In this document: in pieces, positions 24,412-35,554 of the stretch
Layout: each line of letters opens with the position of its first letter
Numbering within the stretch: the first letter of the stretch is position 1
Source of the DNA: Epiperipatus broadwayi
Lineage: Eukaryota > Onychophora > Udeonychophora > Euonychophora > Peripatidae
Assembly: GCA_028023455.1 (NCBI GenBank)
Contig: JAQFVV010000319.1
Location: 560,001-624,000, forward strand
Length of the DNA: 64,000 nucleotides
Direction of reading: 5' to 3'
Program-made: the position numbers and the translations under genes
The notes under the pieces: generated by a model
What the model was told of the DNA's origin: nothing
The model's input: only the letters and a program-made list of their open reading frames with translations
Databases searched by the model: none

Positions 24412-25295
24412 TGTGCCCTTTTGTATGGGTCACCATTTAAGTTTTGTGCTAATCTAGTAGAAAATTTTAAATTTAAGAAGTATTTTAAATATGTGATGTT
24501 GACTTTGCTTGTGGTAATGTTACCATAAGTTTAATTAAAGCAATCTATGAGTATTTGATATGTGAATTGTGTTGATATTGAGAAGATATTTAAAATGATG
24601 ATGATTATGATGTAATACTGCATTAATAAATTTAATAACAAATGTTTAAAGCTAAAGTATTTAAAAGACAAGTTAAAATTAGACAAAGATATTTATTTAA
24701 TTTAAAATATATGTTAAAAGTGAATAAAAATATTTTAAATTATAAGTACTTAAATTGAGATTAATATTTGATTTTAATCATATCAAATAATTATTTTAAA
24801 ATCTGATATAATATCTTATTTATTTTTAAAAATAAATATTTATTTTAAAAAAGCAATTGTTAAGTTTATTTTTAGGCAAGCGTTCTTGTGTTATAAAGAA
24901 CAGATGTTATACACACACATGCGTGGAAGTTGTCTAATAAAGTTGCATAATTATTTTAAAAAATCATGTTATAAAATTTATAAATAATACGTGAGTTATC
25001 ACGAGATAAAAATAAAGATATTAATGTAAAATATTAAATCTGATTTTAAAAATATTACTTTAAAAATATAACGTATTTAAAAAGATTTAGTTTATTTTAA
25101 ATGATCTTATAAAAGTTAAGATTTAAATCAAGTGAGAAAGAATATTTCAAAAGAATGTTTAATAGATTTAAATAAACGATAAATATTGTTTTGAAAGAAT
25201 TTGATAAAATATTAAATATTAAATAAGTCATTATTTTATTTTTAATAGTGAGTTGATAAATATGTAAATAAGCAAAGTTTGATTGTTTAAACGTA

Positions 25296-25330
25296 CCAAT
25301 CAGATGTGGAGTCTCTTCTAGTATAAAAGC
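25296..25330 (+). promoter_or_regulatory. Element B LTR core promoter (CCAAT and TATA boxes)
   Basis: CCAAT at 25296-25300 and GTATAAAAGC at 25321-25330. The partner LTR has GTATATAAGC. The segment between the boxes differs at unusually many positions between the LTRs (see findings). A start site about 25-30 bp downstream, near GGCTCTCTCTACA, is inferred. Confidence 0.6.
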
Positions 25331-25558
25331 TGGATTCAATTGTTGAAGGGCTCTCTCTACAATAAAACTTCTAAGTCGTTTGTGCTATTGAGAAAATAGC
25401 TAAGTAAATTTATAAACGCTCTTAAGAATCAGTTTTAAAATCATAAGAGTGTTATTGTATATAATTTTATAATTTTAAATGATAAGTATGCAGTAGTAAC
25501 TTAATAATTCCCTATTTGTCTTCTCAATATCGAAACTCAATTTACGTACAAATAATCA

Positions 25559-25744
25559 ATGGAAACATCACGTATCGGAGAAATATATCAGAAACTTTAT
25601 GCTAGAAAAGTAACAGACGCTGGATTAGTACAGAAAACTATAAGATGGAGAAAAGTAGTATTTTGGACTATAAATAGTTTTAAAATTAAATTACTATTGT
25701 CTGTTATTAATAGATATTTTAAAGAAATAAAAATACTTCTGTAA
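25559..25744 (+). CDS. Small ORF in the R/U5 leader of element B LTR (61 codons), uncertain
   Basis: The ATG frame begins METSRIGEIYQKLYARK and ends KILL. It lies about 200 nt after the inferred transcription start and is repeated at 36703-36888. Its first half is less AT-rich than the surrounding LTR and encodes a basic, mixed-composition peptide. The second half is Ile, Lys and Phe rich like the background. A GTAGTA after the Arg-Lys-rich stretch could be a splice donor, making the first 33 or so codons an upstream exon. That is speculation. Chance ORF is the main alternative, and identity between the LTRs is not evidence because the whole LTRs are alike. Confidence 0.25.
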   Translation: METSRIGEIYQKLYARKVTDAGLVQKTIRWRKVVFWTINSFKIKLLLSVINRYFKEIKILL

Positions 25745-28656
25745 AAAAAGTATTTTTGACAAATTATAGAATTAAAGAATATCTTAAGTAAAGATATAAG
25801 AAACAGTAGTAAGTTTTATAAATACTTGCCTTGTTAAGTCTTTGTGCTTAAAAGATTAAATATTGACGATTTGAAAAGGCAAATAGATTATAAAGATGAT
25901 TATTTAAAATCGTAATATAATAAGAGTATTATATTGTAGTAATCTAAAACGCTGGACGTTATAGATGGAGAAATTAATTCTTACCTGAATATGTTATTTA
26001 TAAATGCGCAAGTAATACATGGATGTCCAAATCAAATCAAACTAAGCCAAGCATGCCAAATTGATTAAAAAATTCAATTTAAATAATTTATAAACTATAA
26101 ATTAATTTAGAAATAATAACTTTTAAACAATAATCTATGAAGAACTGGATCCAGAACTTATAAACTATTTTTTAATTTTATTTGTTTTCTTGTGGAACTT
26201 ATTATTTTTAAAAAATAAACGTTATCATTTTTATTATAAACTTTCAAGAAACACGTGATACAACGGAACAGGAAATAGTGTTTTATTGACTTTATACGTA
26301 GGATGTTTGTTAGAACTTTTATGGTAGAACAAAAGTCGTCGCTGGAATACGTAATATAATTTTTATTTTATTTATTTAACATAAAATTTAAAATATTATT
26401 AAACTATTAAAAAGTAGGTTAGGTACATTTATTAAATAGTAACTTAAAAATAATATAATAATTAATTACATAAACTTATTTTATAATTAATATAACACGG
26501 AATATTCTAATGAATGTTTATGAGTGTGAATGTGAATGATTTTTATTTATGAAGCTGCAAATTCCGAAGAATGCTGGATAGCAGATTGGACAATATTATT
26601 ATTATGGTAAAAATATTGTATAATGATTTTAAATGAATTTAATATGTTTTTCCTTTAGATCAACTGAATATTATGTTGTTGTAGAATGAATGGATAAATA
26701 TTTTATGAAAACACATACATTATATTGGCAACGAACTTTATTAAAATATGCATAATTTTAATTTATAATATAAACATGATACAACATTACGTAAGAAGCT
26801 TAGAAATAATTATATGATTCTTTCATAAATAATTTTGATATTTTTATTTATGTTTAGTATTAGAATGATGTTTATTATTTATCTAAGTAATTATTTTATT
26901 TTTGCAATTTAGAAAAGGATTTTAAAAGTCTATATTTTTGTGTATTTTGTTTATTGAATAAGTTAAGTTACGTTTAGGTAGAAGCTTATATTTGGATTGA
27001 AAAGTTTACTAAGTATAAACGATGTAGTATAGGTAATTTGGATAACGAATATTTTGTTTGAAGTTGATGTTTGTTTTCCGGAAATTTTAAATAAGTTTAG
27101 AATATGTTTTATAGATAGAAATTTATTAGAAAAGGTTAGTAAAGCACATAAAGTAAAGTAATGATTTTTTTTACATAGAAAAGAATCATAGAATTTATCT
27201 AAGGTAATGCTTTATGAATTTAGAATTGATAAATGATTTAAATAATAATATTTGAACAATAGAAATATATAATGCATATTTGATAAAACATATAACAGGA
27301 ATTACATTAAGTAAAGTATAATTACAGTCAATTATTTGTTTTACATTACAAAGATACATTAATTTTATAAAGTTATTAAGCAATGCTAATAATAAAGTAA
27401 ATATATGATGATACATTATAAATGTAATATTTAATTAATGTAGCTATTTAATAAGTAGAGCTACATTATGTACACATGCTACATAAATAGTCTTGACATA
27501 TATTGTTATTTGTAGTAATTAAAGTACATTACTATTTATTTTAAAAAAATCTAAGTTTTGGAAAAAAAACACACTGTAATATTATTAATATAGCGTTTGA
27601 AGGAATGTAAAATTGCTTATTAAGTACATGAGTTAATAACAGTGTAAGCCTCTTATATTTGTATTTCTTATTTTTTATTTTATTTGTTGTCATAAATTCT
27701 AAACTGTAAATAGTGTAAATAAATTTTATTTGAAGTTATTGTAAATAAATTTGTTAATTTGTTTTAAAAGTGTGTCGAGTTTCATTATTTTCACCTCAGC
27801 ATTTTGACATCAGATGATTTGAAATAAACATAATATTTGCACAAAATGAATTTGTTATTATTACTTAGAATTGAATACCATATTTGCTTAACATTATTTT
27901 ATAAGAATTGATTGACATGAACATAAATATTACAATGGTCATAAGATGATTATAATACACATTATAAGAATACAATATTGTTTATTGCCATAGATTATTA
28001 ATTATAAGATTTTGATCTATTTTAAAATGAAGATACCATATGAAATAAAAGATATACATATGATTGTTTATTTATTTAATGATTGATTATATCATAGAAA
28101 TAGATGAGATTAAATTACACTTTAAGATTATTATTATTTATTATTATTATTATTAAAATAAGTTAGGTGTATTTAAGTTTGATATAAAATCCCACATCAT
28201 ACTTATTTACATAATTTATTATTATTTTAAAAACAGCTTAGAAGAACCTGAGATTATTTAATTATATTTTAAGTTAAAAGTTAGGAATTATTTTAGTATT
28301 ATTAAAGATAATTATTTCATTTAAAAGTCATAAGAATGCTATAGATGTAGTGGTAAGATGATAAGGTAGTAGTAGTATTCTTATGCCATTGAGACAGTAT
28401 CTTGGGAGATATTGACTCAGTGTAAATCTGCTTATTACTTTGTAACTTTACTTCACAGTCTCATAATTTTATAAATACTTATTTAATTAGTATAATCTAG
28501 AACTATATTGATTTTGATAAGTGATAATAAATTTAATTAAGATATGATAATATAAAAGTATATTAAAGATAGATATGCAAATTTTAATTAAGCATAATAA
28601 TGTAACTGAGCTAGTTGTATTTTAAACTATTTTATATATCAAGAAGTAAGGGTACA

Positions 28657-29379
28657 AAGGGTAGGAAGATTTTGGCGCTCAACGTTATTGGCATGATATG
28701 TTTAAGTAGGATTTAGATGTTCAAACGTTATCGGTTTGATATGTTAAAGTTACAATTTTATCAGCCCGATAGGTGGTCAAGAAAGTTTTTGGCCACAACG
28801 TTTTAGGCTAAATATTTAATTAAGGATTAAGATATATAATTTTAGGATTAGTATATGTTAGGAGAATAAAGTGATAAGTATAATTAGTATTTTATAATAA
28901 TATTTATAATTGATTAGATGTTGATTATAAAATTAAAATAAAATTAAAATAAAAATTTTATTAGTAGAGTATTATATTTTCATGTGGTATCTGTAATATG
29001 ATTATTCTTTGAAGTTAAATACTATATTGATTTTAAGTTAATAAAACAATAAATTATAGAAATGTGGCAAATAATTATATTATAATGTGACCATATCAAT
29101 TCTTGAAATATTTTAAATGGATATTTAATATTATATATTATGTGCAAATTGTCTGTGGGTCATAGGTGTAAAAATAAATGATATGACACAATTTTGTTAT
29201 TGAAATTTATATAATTATTTAATAGTAAGTAATGTAGAGTTTTTGAGGATACTATTATATGATTAATTGTAAAAGTGAGTTGAGTGGAGATGGGAAGGTT
29301 GATGGGGAATTGTATTCTAAAAAATATAAAATAATAAGTACTGCATATTGTTAGGATTGAATTTTAAAAAAGTATAAAA
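28657..29379 (+). other. Element B untranslated leader
   Basis: Between LTR and gag. The motif AACGTTAT-TGG or a close variant occurs near 28682 and 28723, with weaker versions near 28797, so the primer-binding region is followed by imperfect repeats. A packaging role is possible but unsupported. Confidence 0.5.
28673..28690 (+). promoter_or_regulatory. Element B primer-binding site, lysine-tRNA type
   Basis: TGGCGCTCAACGTTATTG lies 16 nt after the LTR end. The first 13 positions match the familiar lysine tRNA site TGGCGCCCAACGT with one change. Confidence 0.6.
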
Positions 29380-31464
29380 ATGAATAATTGGGATAAAGAT
29401 TTAGAAGTTGAAATGTCAAATTTTGTTGTAGAAAACAATAGTTGTGGGGAAAGCAGAGTAATAGAAAAATCAGCAAATTCAGAAATAGTATTAGAAAATA
29501 CTCAAAATATGGATAGTGAAATAGAGGAGGAGGAAGAGATAATTTTTAAAACTGAAGGAAAAGAAGTAGTGAAACCTGAAAAAGATGTAGAGTATTCTGG
29601 TTTTGAGAAATATTTTAAAATGATGATGCAAAGTATGAGTTCAATAAAAGAAGAAATGAAAGAAATGAAAGAGGAGAATAATAAAAATAGTCTTAAATTA
29701 GATTCTTTAAAAGAAGAAATAAAGGAGGATAATAATATTAGATTTGAATCTTTAAAAAAAGATATGAAAAATATGAGTATAAATATGGAAAAAATGAAAG
29801 AAGATAATAATATTAAATTAGATTCTTTAAAAGAAGAAATAAAGGATATGAATATAAAAATGGAAGATAGAATGGATAATATAGACATAAGATTTGATAA
29901 GAATGAAGAAGTAATTGAGTCTTTAAAATTAGAAATACTAAAAGTTGATGATAGAAATCAAGAAAGGCTAGAAAGAGAATTTCATGAGTTTTCAGAAAAC
30001 ACAATCAAAGGTCTAAGAGATCAAATAGCTGAATCTATTGATCAATGTAAAATCAATAATAATAATTTAACCTTAAAAATTGAGGATTATAAATTAAAAG
30101 TTAATACTGAAATTGGTGATGTGAAGAACCAAGTTAGTAATCTTAATGAAGATATCAAAGATGTTAAAAGTGCTATAATTCAGACAAAAAGGGACATAAA
30201 AAATGAAATAGAGCAGGAATTAGTAGAGAAATTTAAGAGTATAGATGTCAAAAAGGTCGATGAAAATAAATATCGATCGAAAGTTGGAGAAAATATAAAA
30301 CGTATTCAGAAAGATATAAAGGATCATGCAGGAATGATAGAACAAAGTAATGACAAATATAAAGAAATTTTGGATAAGAATCTAGATGAGTTCAGAAAAG
30401 AGCAAAAAGGATATGTGAAACAAGTGCTTGAACAGATGGACTTAGAAGGGAAGTTTCAGCAAGTATATGATCAAATAGAAATGAAAAGTATAAGTAATGC
30501 CAAGGCAGAAATGTTTACAGGAAAAATAAGTAGTAAAGCATATGTTGACTATGTTGATTCTTCACAAATAAATAATATAGAATTAATTAAGCCAAGTAGT
30601 AATAATAATAATCAGTCAGACAATACTCTTGTGAAGGAAATTGACAATAGACCAACTAGAGAAGTAATTAGTCATGAGGGTAGTTCAAATAATTCTATGG
30701 CCTTAAGGTTTATGAAAGTTAAACCATTTAAAGGGGAATACATGGAAAATCCCTCGGAGTTTCTAAACAATTTGGATGAATTGTTTTCGATATGTTCTTT
30801 GTCTGAAAAGGAGAAAGTAGCCGTGTGTAGCAATCATTTATACGGAGTAGCTAAAGATTGGTGGCAATCTCTATTCGAGAAACCCATGACGTATGGTGAT
30901 TTCAAATGTTTTATTGTCGGGAGCTTTTGGAACTCCGACAAACAGGATTGCATTCGGTATCAAATTACCCAAGATAAGTACCAAGTTAGCAAAGGCAGCT
31001 ACACCAGTTTTTTCAGAAGTCAAGCCGTTCGTTTGAAGACTTTGACTGCTTGTCCATTGTCGGAGGGACAAATTGTCAGAATAGTTAGACACAACTTACC
31101 AAAGCATGTGGAACAGTTGTTAATAGCTGCGGACCGTGGGACAATTGAGGAAGTCTCCGAAATATTAGATGCTCTGGAAGTAGCAGAGTTATCTATTGAT
31201 AATAAGTTTAGAGTAAATAGGGATAAAAATAATTACCCATTAGCAAGTCTTAGTGTCAATACTGGAGTAAAATCTCCTGGAGGCTTTAAGAGAAGTTTTA
31301 GTTATAAAGGTAGAGATAGAATGTCTCCATATTTTAAGAAAACTGTACAGTATAATACAAATAAAGATAGAAGTGATGATTTGCAAAATCAGCCTTCTAC
31401 AAGTGGTGTAACTACCATTTTGAAGAGACCAGCTAATAAAACTAATAGTAAGAAGTTAAATTAG
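29380..31464 (+). CDS. gag: Element B Gag (694 aa), coiled-coil N-terminus and capsid-like domain
   Basis: Structural protein expected to assemble the particle. Residues 1-80 are acidic. Residues about 85-340 are a long predicted coiled coil of Glu, Lys, Asn, Met and Leu heptads. Its DNA has an exact 120-bp (40-codon) period around LDSLKEEIK (29701 and 29821). Residues about 440-610 form the capsid-like part: HLYGVAKDWWQSLF, FWNSDKQD, FFRSQAVRLK, RHNLPKHVEQLL, which align with element A. The tail is basic (KRPANKTNSKKLN) and has no CCHC zinc knuckle, so nucleic-acid binding may use the basic tail. The ATG lies in an A-rich context. The gag stop is followed by a stem-loop, and pol is in the -1 frame. 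Confidence 0.9.
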   Translation: MNNWDKDLEVEMSNFVVENNSCGESRVIEKSANSEIVLENTQNMDSEIEEEEEIIFKTEGKEVVKPEKDVEYSGFEKYFKMMMQSMSSIKEEMKEMKEENNKNSLKLDSLKEEIKEDNNIRFESLKKDMKNMSINMEKMKEDNNIKLDSLKEEIKDMNIKMEDRMDNIDIRFDKNEEVIESLKLEILKVDDRNQERLEREFHEFSENTIKGLRDQIAESIDQCKINNNNLTLKIEDYKLKVNTEIGDVKNQVSNLNEDIKDVKSAIIQTKRDIKNEIEQELVEKFKSIDVKKVDENKYRSKVGENIKRIQKDIKDHAGMIEQSNDKYKEILDKNLDEFRKEQKGYVKQVLEQMDLEGKFQQVYDQIEMKSISNAKAEMFTGKISSKAYVDYVDSSQINNIELIKPSSNNNNQSDNTLVKEIDNRPTREVISHEGSSNNSMALRFMKVKPFKGEYMENPSEFLNNLDELFSICSLSEKEKVAVCSNHLYGVAKDWWQSLFEKPMTYGDFKCFIVGSFWNSDKQDCIRYQITQDKYQVSKGSYTSFFRSQAVRLKTLTACPLSEGQIVRIVRHNLPKHVEQLLIAADRGTIEEVSEILDALEVAELSIDNKFRVNRDKNNYPLASLSVNTGVKSPGGFKRSFSYKGRDRMSPYFKKTVQYNTNKDRSDDLQNQPSTSGVTTILKRPANKTNSKKLN
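29692..29851 (+). repeat. Internal 120-bp tandem repeat in element B gag
   Basis: TTAAATTAGATTCTTTAAAA and the next bases through ATAAAGGA recur after exactly 120 bp (29695 and 29815). The period keeps the frame and lengthens the coiled coil by 40 residues. Confidence 0.8.
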
Positions 31465-31502
31465 AAAGGTCTTTGTACGTTAGTTCCTCTTTGCAAGGAC
31501 CT
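31452..31502 (+). promoter_or_regulatory. Element B gag-pol overlap and stem-loop (candidate -1 frameshift site)
   Basis: The pol frame is open from 31452, overlapping gag by 13 nt. Three bases after the gag TAG, AGGTCTTTG (31467-31475) can pair with CAAGGACCT (31494-31502), one pair being G-U. The loop again contains TAGTTCCTCT. The upstream bases TTAAATTA are shared with element A but are not a classic slippery heptamer. Confidence 0.5.
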
Positions 31503-34500
31503 GTTGCTAACAAAATGGGGAACGATCAGATGTGGATGCTGAATACTTTAGATCTTGATATTGATTATCTAGAGCCCTTTACTATAGGCGAACCACCAAT
31601 AACTTATCAGTGTCCCATTGTAATTTTGCATATAAATAGTATTAGAGTTGAAGCCCTAATTGACTCCGGAAGTCAAGCTTCCATATTGTCAGAGTCAATG
31701 TATCAAAATCTGGTGAGTGTAGAAAGGGATATACCTTCATTGCCAGTAAAACAAATTCAAGTAACTTTAGCAAATGGAAAGAGGACAAAGTTATCAAATA
31801 AACAAGTCTGGATTACCTTCAAAATAAATAATACAGAATTTGGGCATGTTTTTCTTATTATGCCTGGATTAATACATGAAGCCATAATAGGAGCTGACTT
31901 CATGATTTTGAATAAATGTCAGATAGATTTTCATAATAGGATTTTTATTTGTAAAGAAGAAAGGCTTAATTTTGAATATGGTATGCATAACCTTTCTAGT
32001 CAATTATTATGCATACAGAACACATTAATTGATGCCAGCATAAAGGCTAAAATTGAACATGTTTATGCAATAAATTCTGAATTGGGTGAAAATTTATATC
32101 AATTAATGTATAATTTTAAGAATATATTCTCTAAAATTCCTGGTATAATAAAGGGATATACCCATAGAATAAAATTGAAGAGTAATGATCCTTTCCATCA
32201 AAAGATGTACCCAATTCCTTACCAATATAAGGATGAGGTACAGAGTCAAATTGACAAAATGCTAGAGTGGGATATAATTAAGAAATGCCCTTCTCCTTAC
32301 GTAAACCCATTGGTTATTGTGAAGAAGAAGGATGGCAGTATTAGAGTATGCTTGGATGCTCGTATGTTAAATAATGTAACTGTACCAGAACGTGACATTC
32401 CTCCACCTGTACATGAGCTCTTAACTAAATTTCACAAGAGGTCAATTTTCTCTACATTTGATCTGACAGCTAGTTATTGGCAAATACCACTGCATGAGAG
32501 TGATCAGCAATATACTGCATTTAGATTTCAAGGCCAGTCGTATGTTTTCAGACGGATGCCTTTTGGTCTCATTAATAGTGGTGCTGGTTTGATCAGATGT
32601 TTAGACATGATTTTTTCGAAACAATTGAAAGAGAAAATCATCATGTATGTGGATGATATAGTTATTGCTTCTGATAGTTTACATGAGCATATCCAACATT
32701 TAAAATTATTTTTTACTGAGTGTCAGATGCAAAATGTTAAAATAAATATGGAAAAATGTTCAATAGCAGCTAAAGAAATTACTTTTCTAGGTCATTTAAT
32801 AAATGAGCATGGAATCCAACCCCATCCTGAAAAGATTGCAGCTATTCAACGTTTTCCCATCCCAAAAACAGTAAAACAGTTAAAATCATTTTTCGGATTG
32901 TGTAATTATTATAATAGGTTTTACAAAAATTTCACGGAAGATACTATAAACTTATCTAAATTATTAAAGAAATCTGAAAAATGGAAATGGACTGCTGAAC
33001 ATGACCATGAATTTAATATAATTAAAAGTAAATTTTTAAAACACGTAATTTTAATGTATCCTGACTTTAGTAAAACATTTTATGTGCAGACAGATAGTAG
33101 TTACTATGGTCTGGGAGTAGTGTTGTATCAGCTCGATGAGGATCAGGTACCTCATGTGTTGTACTTCTTAAGCCGTCATTTAAGAGGTGCTGAGTTGAAT
33201 TACACTATTACTGAAAAGGAAACCCTAGCTGTTGTTTGGGCTTTTCAGAAATTACGCCAATTTTTATTGGGATCAGAAGTAATTGTGTTGACCGACCATA
33301 GAAGCTTGGAGTTTTTGAACAAAAGCTACCTCAGTAATGAGAGACTTGTTAGGTGGAGCTTGTATCTCCAGCAGTTCAACTATAGAGTGATCTATATTGA
33401 AGGGAGACAGAATATCCCTGCTGATATTCTTAGCCGCCACCCTATTTGTCTGTTATCCCAACATCCTAATGCTCAAAATATAATTATTAGTAGTGTGGAT
33501 GTAGACAGGGATGAATCTATAGTAGATGATTATAATAATCTTACTATGATTCAAGGTCAGGATCATAAATTAAATAGAATCATGACTATCTTAAATAATC
33601 ATGATAATAAAAATAGTAAGAATAAAAGTATAAGAAGGATTTTTAGCAAGTATAAGATGTATCAAAATTTACTTATGTACAATTTAAGTTCAAATCAGGG
33701 GGAATCATGGAGGATAGTTGTTCCTGACTCCATGATTGACAAATTAATTATGTATGTACATTGTAGTTATGGTCACTATGGTGCACCAAAGATTATGTAC
33801 GTATTAAAATCTATTTTTTATTGGGATAAAATGTATAAGCGTGTCATAAGGAAAATTAAAACATGTTCTACTTGCTTGAAATCTAAATATTGTAACAAAT
33901 CATATGTTGGGGTGATGCAGCCAATTATTCCAAATCAAATTAATGAATTGTTGGCTATTGATTTTTATGGGCCTTTACCACCATTTAAACAACAGAAATT
34001 TATTTTAGTAGCTTATGATGTATTCAGTAAGTTTGTAGCAGCATATCCTGTGCCTAAAACTAGTGCACATTTTGTTATAAAATGCATGATGAATTATCAG
34101 TTTCCATTAGTAGGAAAACCAAAAATTATATTAACAGATCATGCTACTGCTTTTATATCGAATAGATGGAATGAGTGGATTCAAGGGCAAGACCTCAAAC
34201 ATGTTATGAGCTCCATAAGAAACCCTCAATCTAATCCATGCGAACGTGTTATGCGGGAGCTTAGTCGATTGTTTAGGGTGTATGTAGCTGATAATCATAA
34301 GAAGTGGGTGCAAAAACTCCCTGAGGTTATTAACTATATTAATAGTACGTATAATGAGTCCACTGGTTTCACTCCTATTCGTTTGCATTATGGGAAACAT
34401 GAGCCCTTATTAATTAGAACGCCTATACCGATTGTAAGAGAACCAATTGATAGGGATGAGGATAATAATCAAGCTAAAGTAAAGCTTCATATTATGGGTG

Positions 34501-34745
34501 CTAAAAGAGTAAAGAAAGCCCATAATAAACCACATCCATTTAAAATTAATGATTTAGTTCTGGTTAGAACACCCCATGTTAGCAACCTACAAAGAAATCA
34601 ATTTAAAAAATTTCTTAGTCTATATGAAGGTCCATATAGAATATCCTGCAAAGTAGGAGAGAATGCGTTTATGTTAACCACACCAGATGGGGAAAAGGGA
34701 ACTTATAATGCAAGGAGCCTAATTCCATTTCCATCTGAGATGTGA
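31473..34745 (+). CDS. pol: Element B Pol: protease, RT, RNase H, integrase
   Basis: Open frame; residue 1 is a TTG, and the first Met conserved with element A is at 31515. Protease: LIDSGSQ (Asp64). RT: KKKDGSIRVCLDAR, FSTFD (Asp330), RMPFGLINSG, YVDD (392-395). RNase H: QTDSS (Asp541), TEKE (about 581-583), LTDH (Asp608), AD (Asp651). Integrase zinc finger: His762, His767, Cys797, Cys800. Catalytic triad: Asp829 (AIDFYGPL), Asp888 (LTDHA) and Glu923 (PCERV), a spacing of 35. A basic C-terminal region follows. All catalytic residues are present, with no stop or frameshift. Translation probably follows a -1 frameshift from gag, because the frame is open upstream of the Met and its residues are conserved with element A. 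Confidence 0.95.
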   Translation: MYVSSSLQGPVANKMGNDQMWMLNTLDLDIDYLEPFTIGEPPITYQCPIVILHINSIRVEALIDSGSQASILSESMYQNLVSVERDIPSLPVKQIQVTLANGKRTKLSNKQVWITFKINNTEFGHVFLIMPGLIHEAIIGADFMILNKCQIDFHNRIFICKEERLNFEYGMHNLSSQLLCIQNTLIDASIKAKIEHVYAINSELGENLYQLMYNFKNIFSKIPGIIKGYTHRIKLKSNDPFHQKMYPIPYQYKDEVQSQIDKMLEWDIIKKCPSPYVNPLVIVKKKDGSIRVCLDARMLNNVTVPERDIPPPVHELLTKFHKRSIFSTFDLTASYWQIPLHESDQQYTAFRFQGQSYVFRRMPFGLINSGAGLIRCLDMIFSKQLKEKIIMYVDDIVIASDSLHEHIQHLKLFFTECQMQNVKINMEKCSIAAKEITFLGHLINEHGIQPHPEKIAAIQRFPIPKTVKQLKSFFGLCNYYNRFYKNFTEDTINLSKLLKKSEKWKWTAEHDHEFNIIKSKFLKHVILMYPDFSKTFYVQTDSSYYGLGVVLYQLDEDQVPHVLYFLSRHLRGAELNYTITEKETLAVVWAFQKLRQFLLGSEVIVLTDHRSLEFLNKSYLSNERLVRWSLYLQQFNYRVIYIEGRQNIPADILSRHPICLLSQHPNAQNIIISSVDVDRDESIVDDYNNLTMIQGQDHKLNRIMTILNNHDNKNSKNKSIRRIFSKYKMYQNLLMYNLSSNQGESWRIVVPDSMIDKLIMYVHCSYGHYGAPKIMYVLKSIFYWDKMYKRVIRKIKTCSTCLKSKYCNKSYVGVMQPIIPNQINELLAIDFYGPLPPFKQQKFILVAYDVFSKFVAAYPVPKTSAHFVIKCMMNYQFPLVGKPKIILTDHATAFISNRWNEWIQGQDLKHVMSSIRNPQSNPCERVMRELSRLFRVYVADNHKKWVQKLPEVINYINSTYNESTGFTPIRLHYGKHEPLLIRTPIPIVREPIDRDEDNNQAKVKLHIMGAKRVKKAHNKPHPFKINDLVLVRTPHVSNLQRNQFKKFLSLYEGPYRISCKVGENAFMLTTPDGEKGTYNARSLIPFPSEM

Positions 34746-35540
34746 GTTATAATTTCAAAGTGATATGAATAAATATTTTAATGTCATGTTTAAATATAAT
34801 GCTTGACATAAAGAAAGTAATTTATTATATAATAAATTAGCATAGTGAATAAAGTTTTAGTTGAAGAAATTTACAAAAATATGTAAATGACAGTTTAAAA
34901 AGAAATAAGTTTTGTCAGAATGACTAAATAAAAGTGGAATTAGCTATTACAATAGATATTTTAAAAGCAAAAAGCTAAATAATAAGGTTAGAGAGTATAA
35001 AACTCATATGTTTAAAGTACTTATAAGTGGATCTTATGAAGGATTAATGTATAATATGGTAGTGATCATAAAATTGATTAATCTTAAGGGATCAGGTTAA
35101 TCTCTTTAAAAGAGAAATATGTAGATTTGTTAAATGATAATCTATAAGATTGCTAATGAAGTTAGCAATAAGTTATAAATAAAATACATAGAGTAGTTTA
35201 AAATATAGTATTAACTATAATAATATGTATTTTTAGTAGCTTATGTAAAGGTGTATTTAAAAGAATTTAAATACTTGATATTTGTAGAAATATTAGAGAA
35301 ATGAAGGTAACCTAATTAAAAGATAAGGAAGGAGAAGTGAAACTTAATCCATAAAGTAAAAGAAAGTCATTGTAGTTTATTTAAAAGTGTTTTCTTAGTG
35401 AGATTTAAAATGATATTTCAATGCTTTATAAAACTTTGTGATAGAATGATTTATTATAATGTTTAGATGATAAGAAAGATAAAATTGATCAATGTGGAGT
35501 AAAGATGTTAAAGATGGAGGTTAAATTTAAAATTTTATCC
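34746..35540 (+). other. Element B 3' noncoding region
   Basis: 0.8 kb without coding signal; no envelope gene. Confidence 0.6.
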
Positions 35541-35552
35541 GAAGGAGGGGAA
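35541..35552 (+). promoter_or_regulatory. Element B polypurine tract
   Basis: GAAGGAGGGGAA, then TA, directly before the TG of the 3' LTR. Primer for plus-strand synthesis. Confidence 0.85.
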
Positions 35553-35554
35553 TA

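Larger units (their letters stand above)
24412..28656 (+). repeat. Element B 5' LTR (4245 bp)
   Basis: Starts TGTGCCCTTT and ends GGGTACA. A CCAAT box and TATA box near 25.3 kb put transcription start close to 25350. That leaves U3 near 0.94 kb and R plus U5 near 3.3 kb. Apart from a 61-codon frame at 25559-25744 I see no coding capacity. Ty3/Gypsy LTRs are usually a few hundred bp to about 2 kb, so this length is unusual. Confidence 0.93.

Noticed and set aside
29502-30004. Minus-strand frames of 128 and 63 codons within element B
   Set aside because: Shadows of the gag coiled coil: Lys/Glu/Asn codons read backwards give Phe/Ser/Ile.
34746-35540. Envelope gene that would make element B retrovirus-like
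   Set aside because: No frame of useful length, signal peptide or membrane segment between pol and the polypurine tract.
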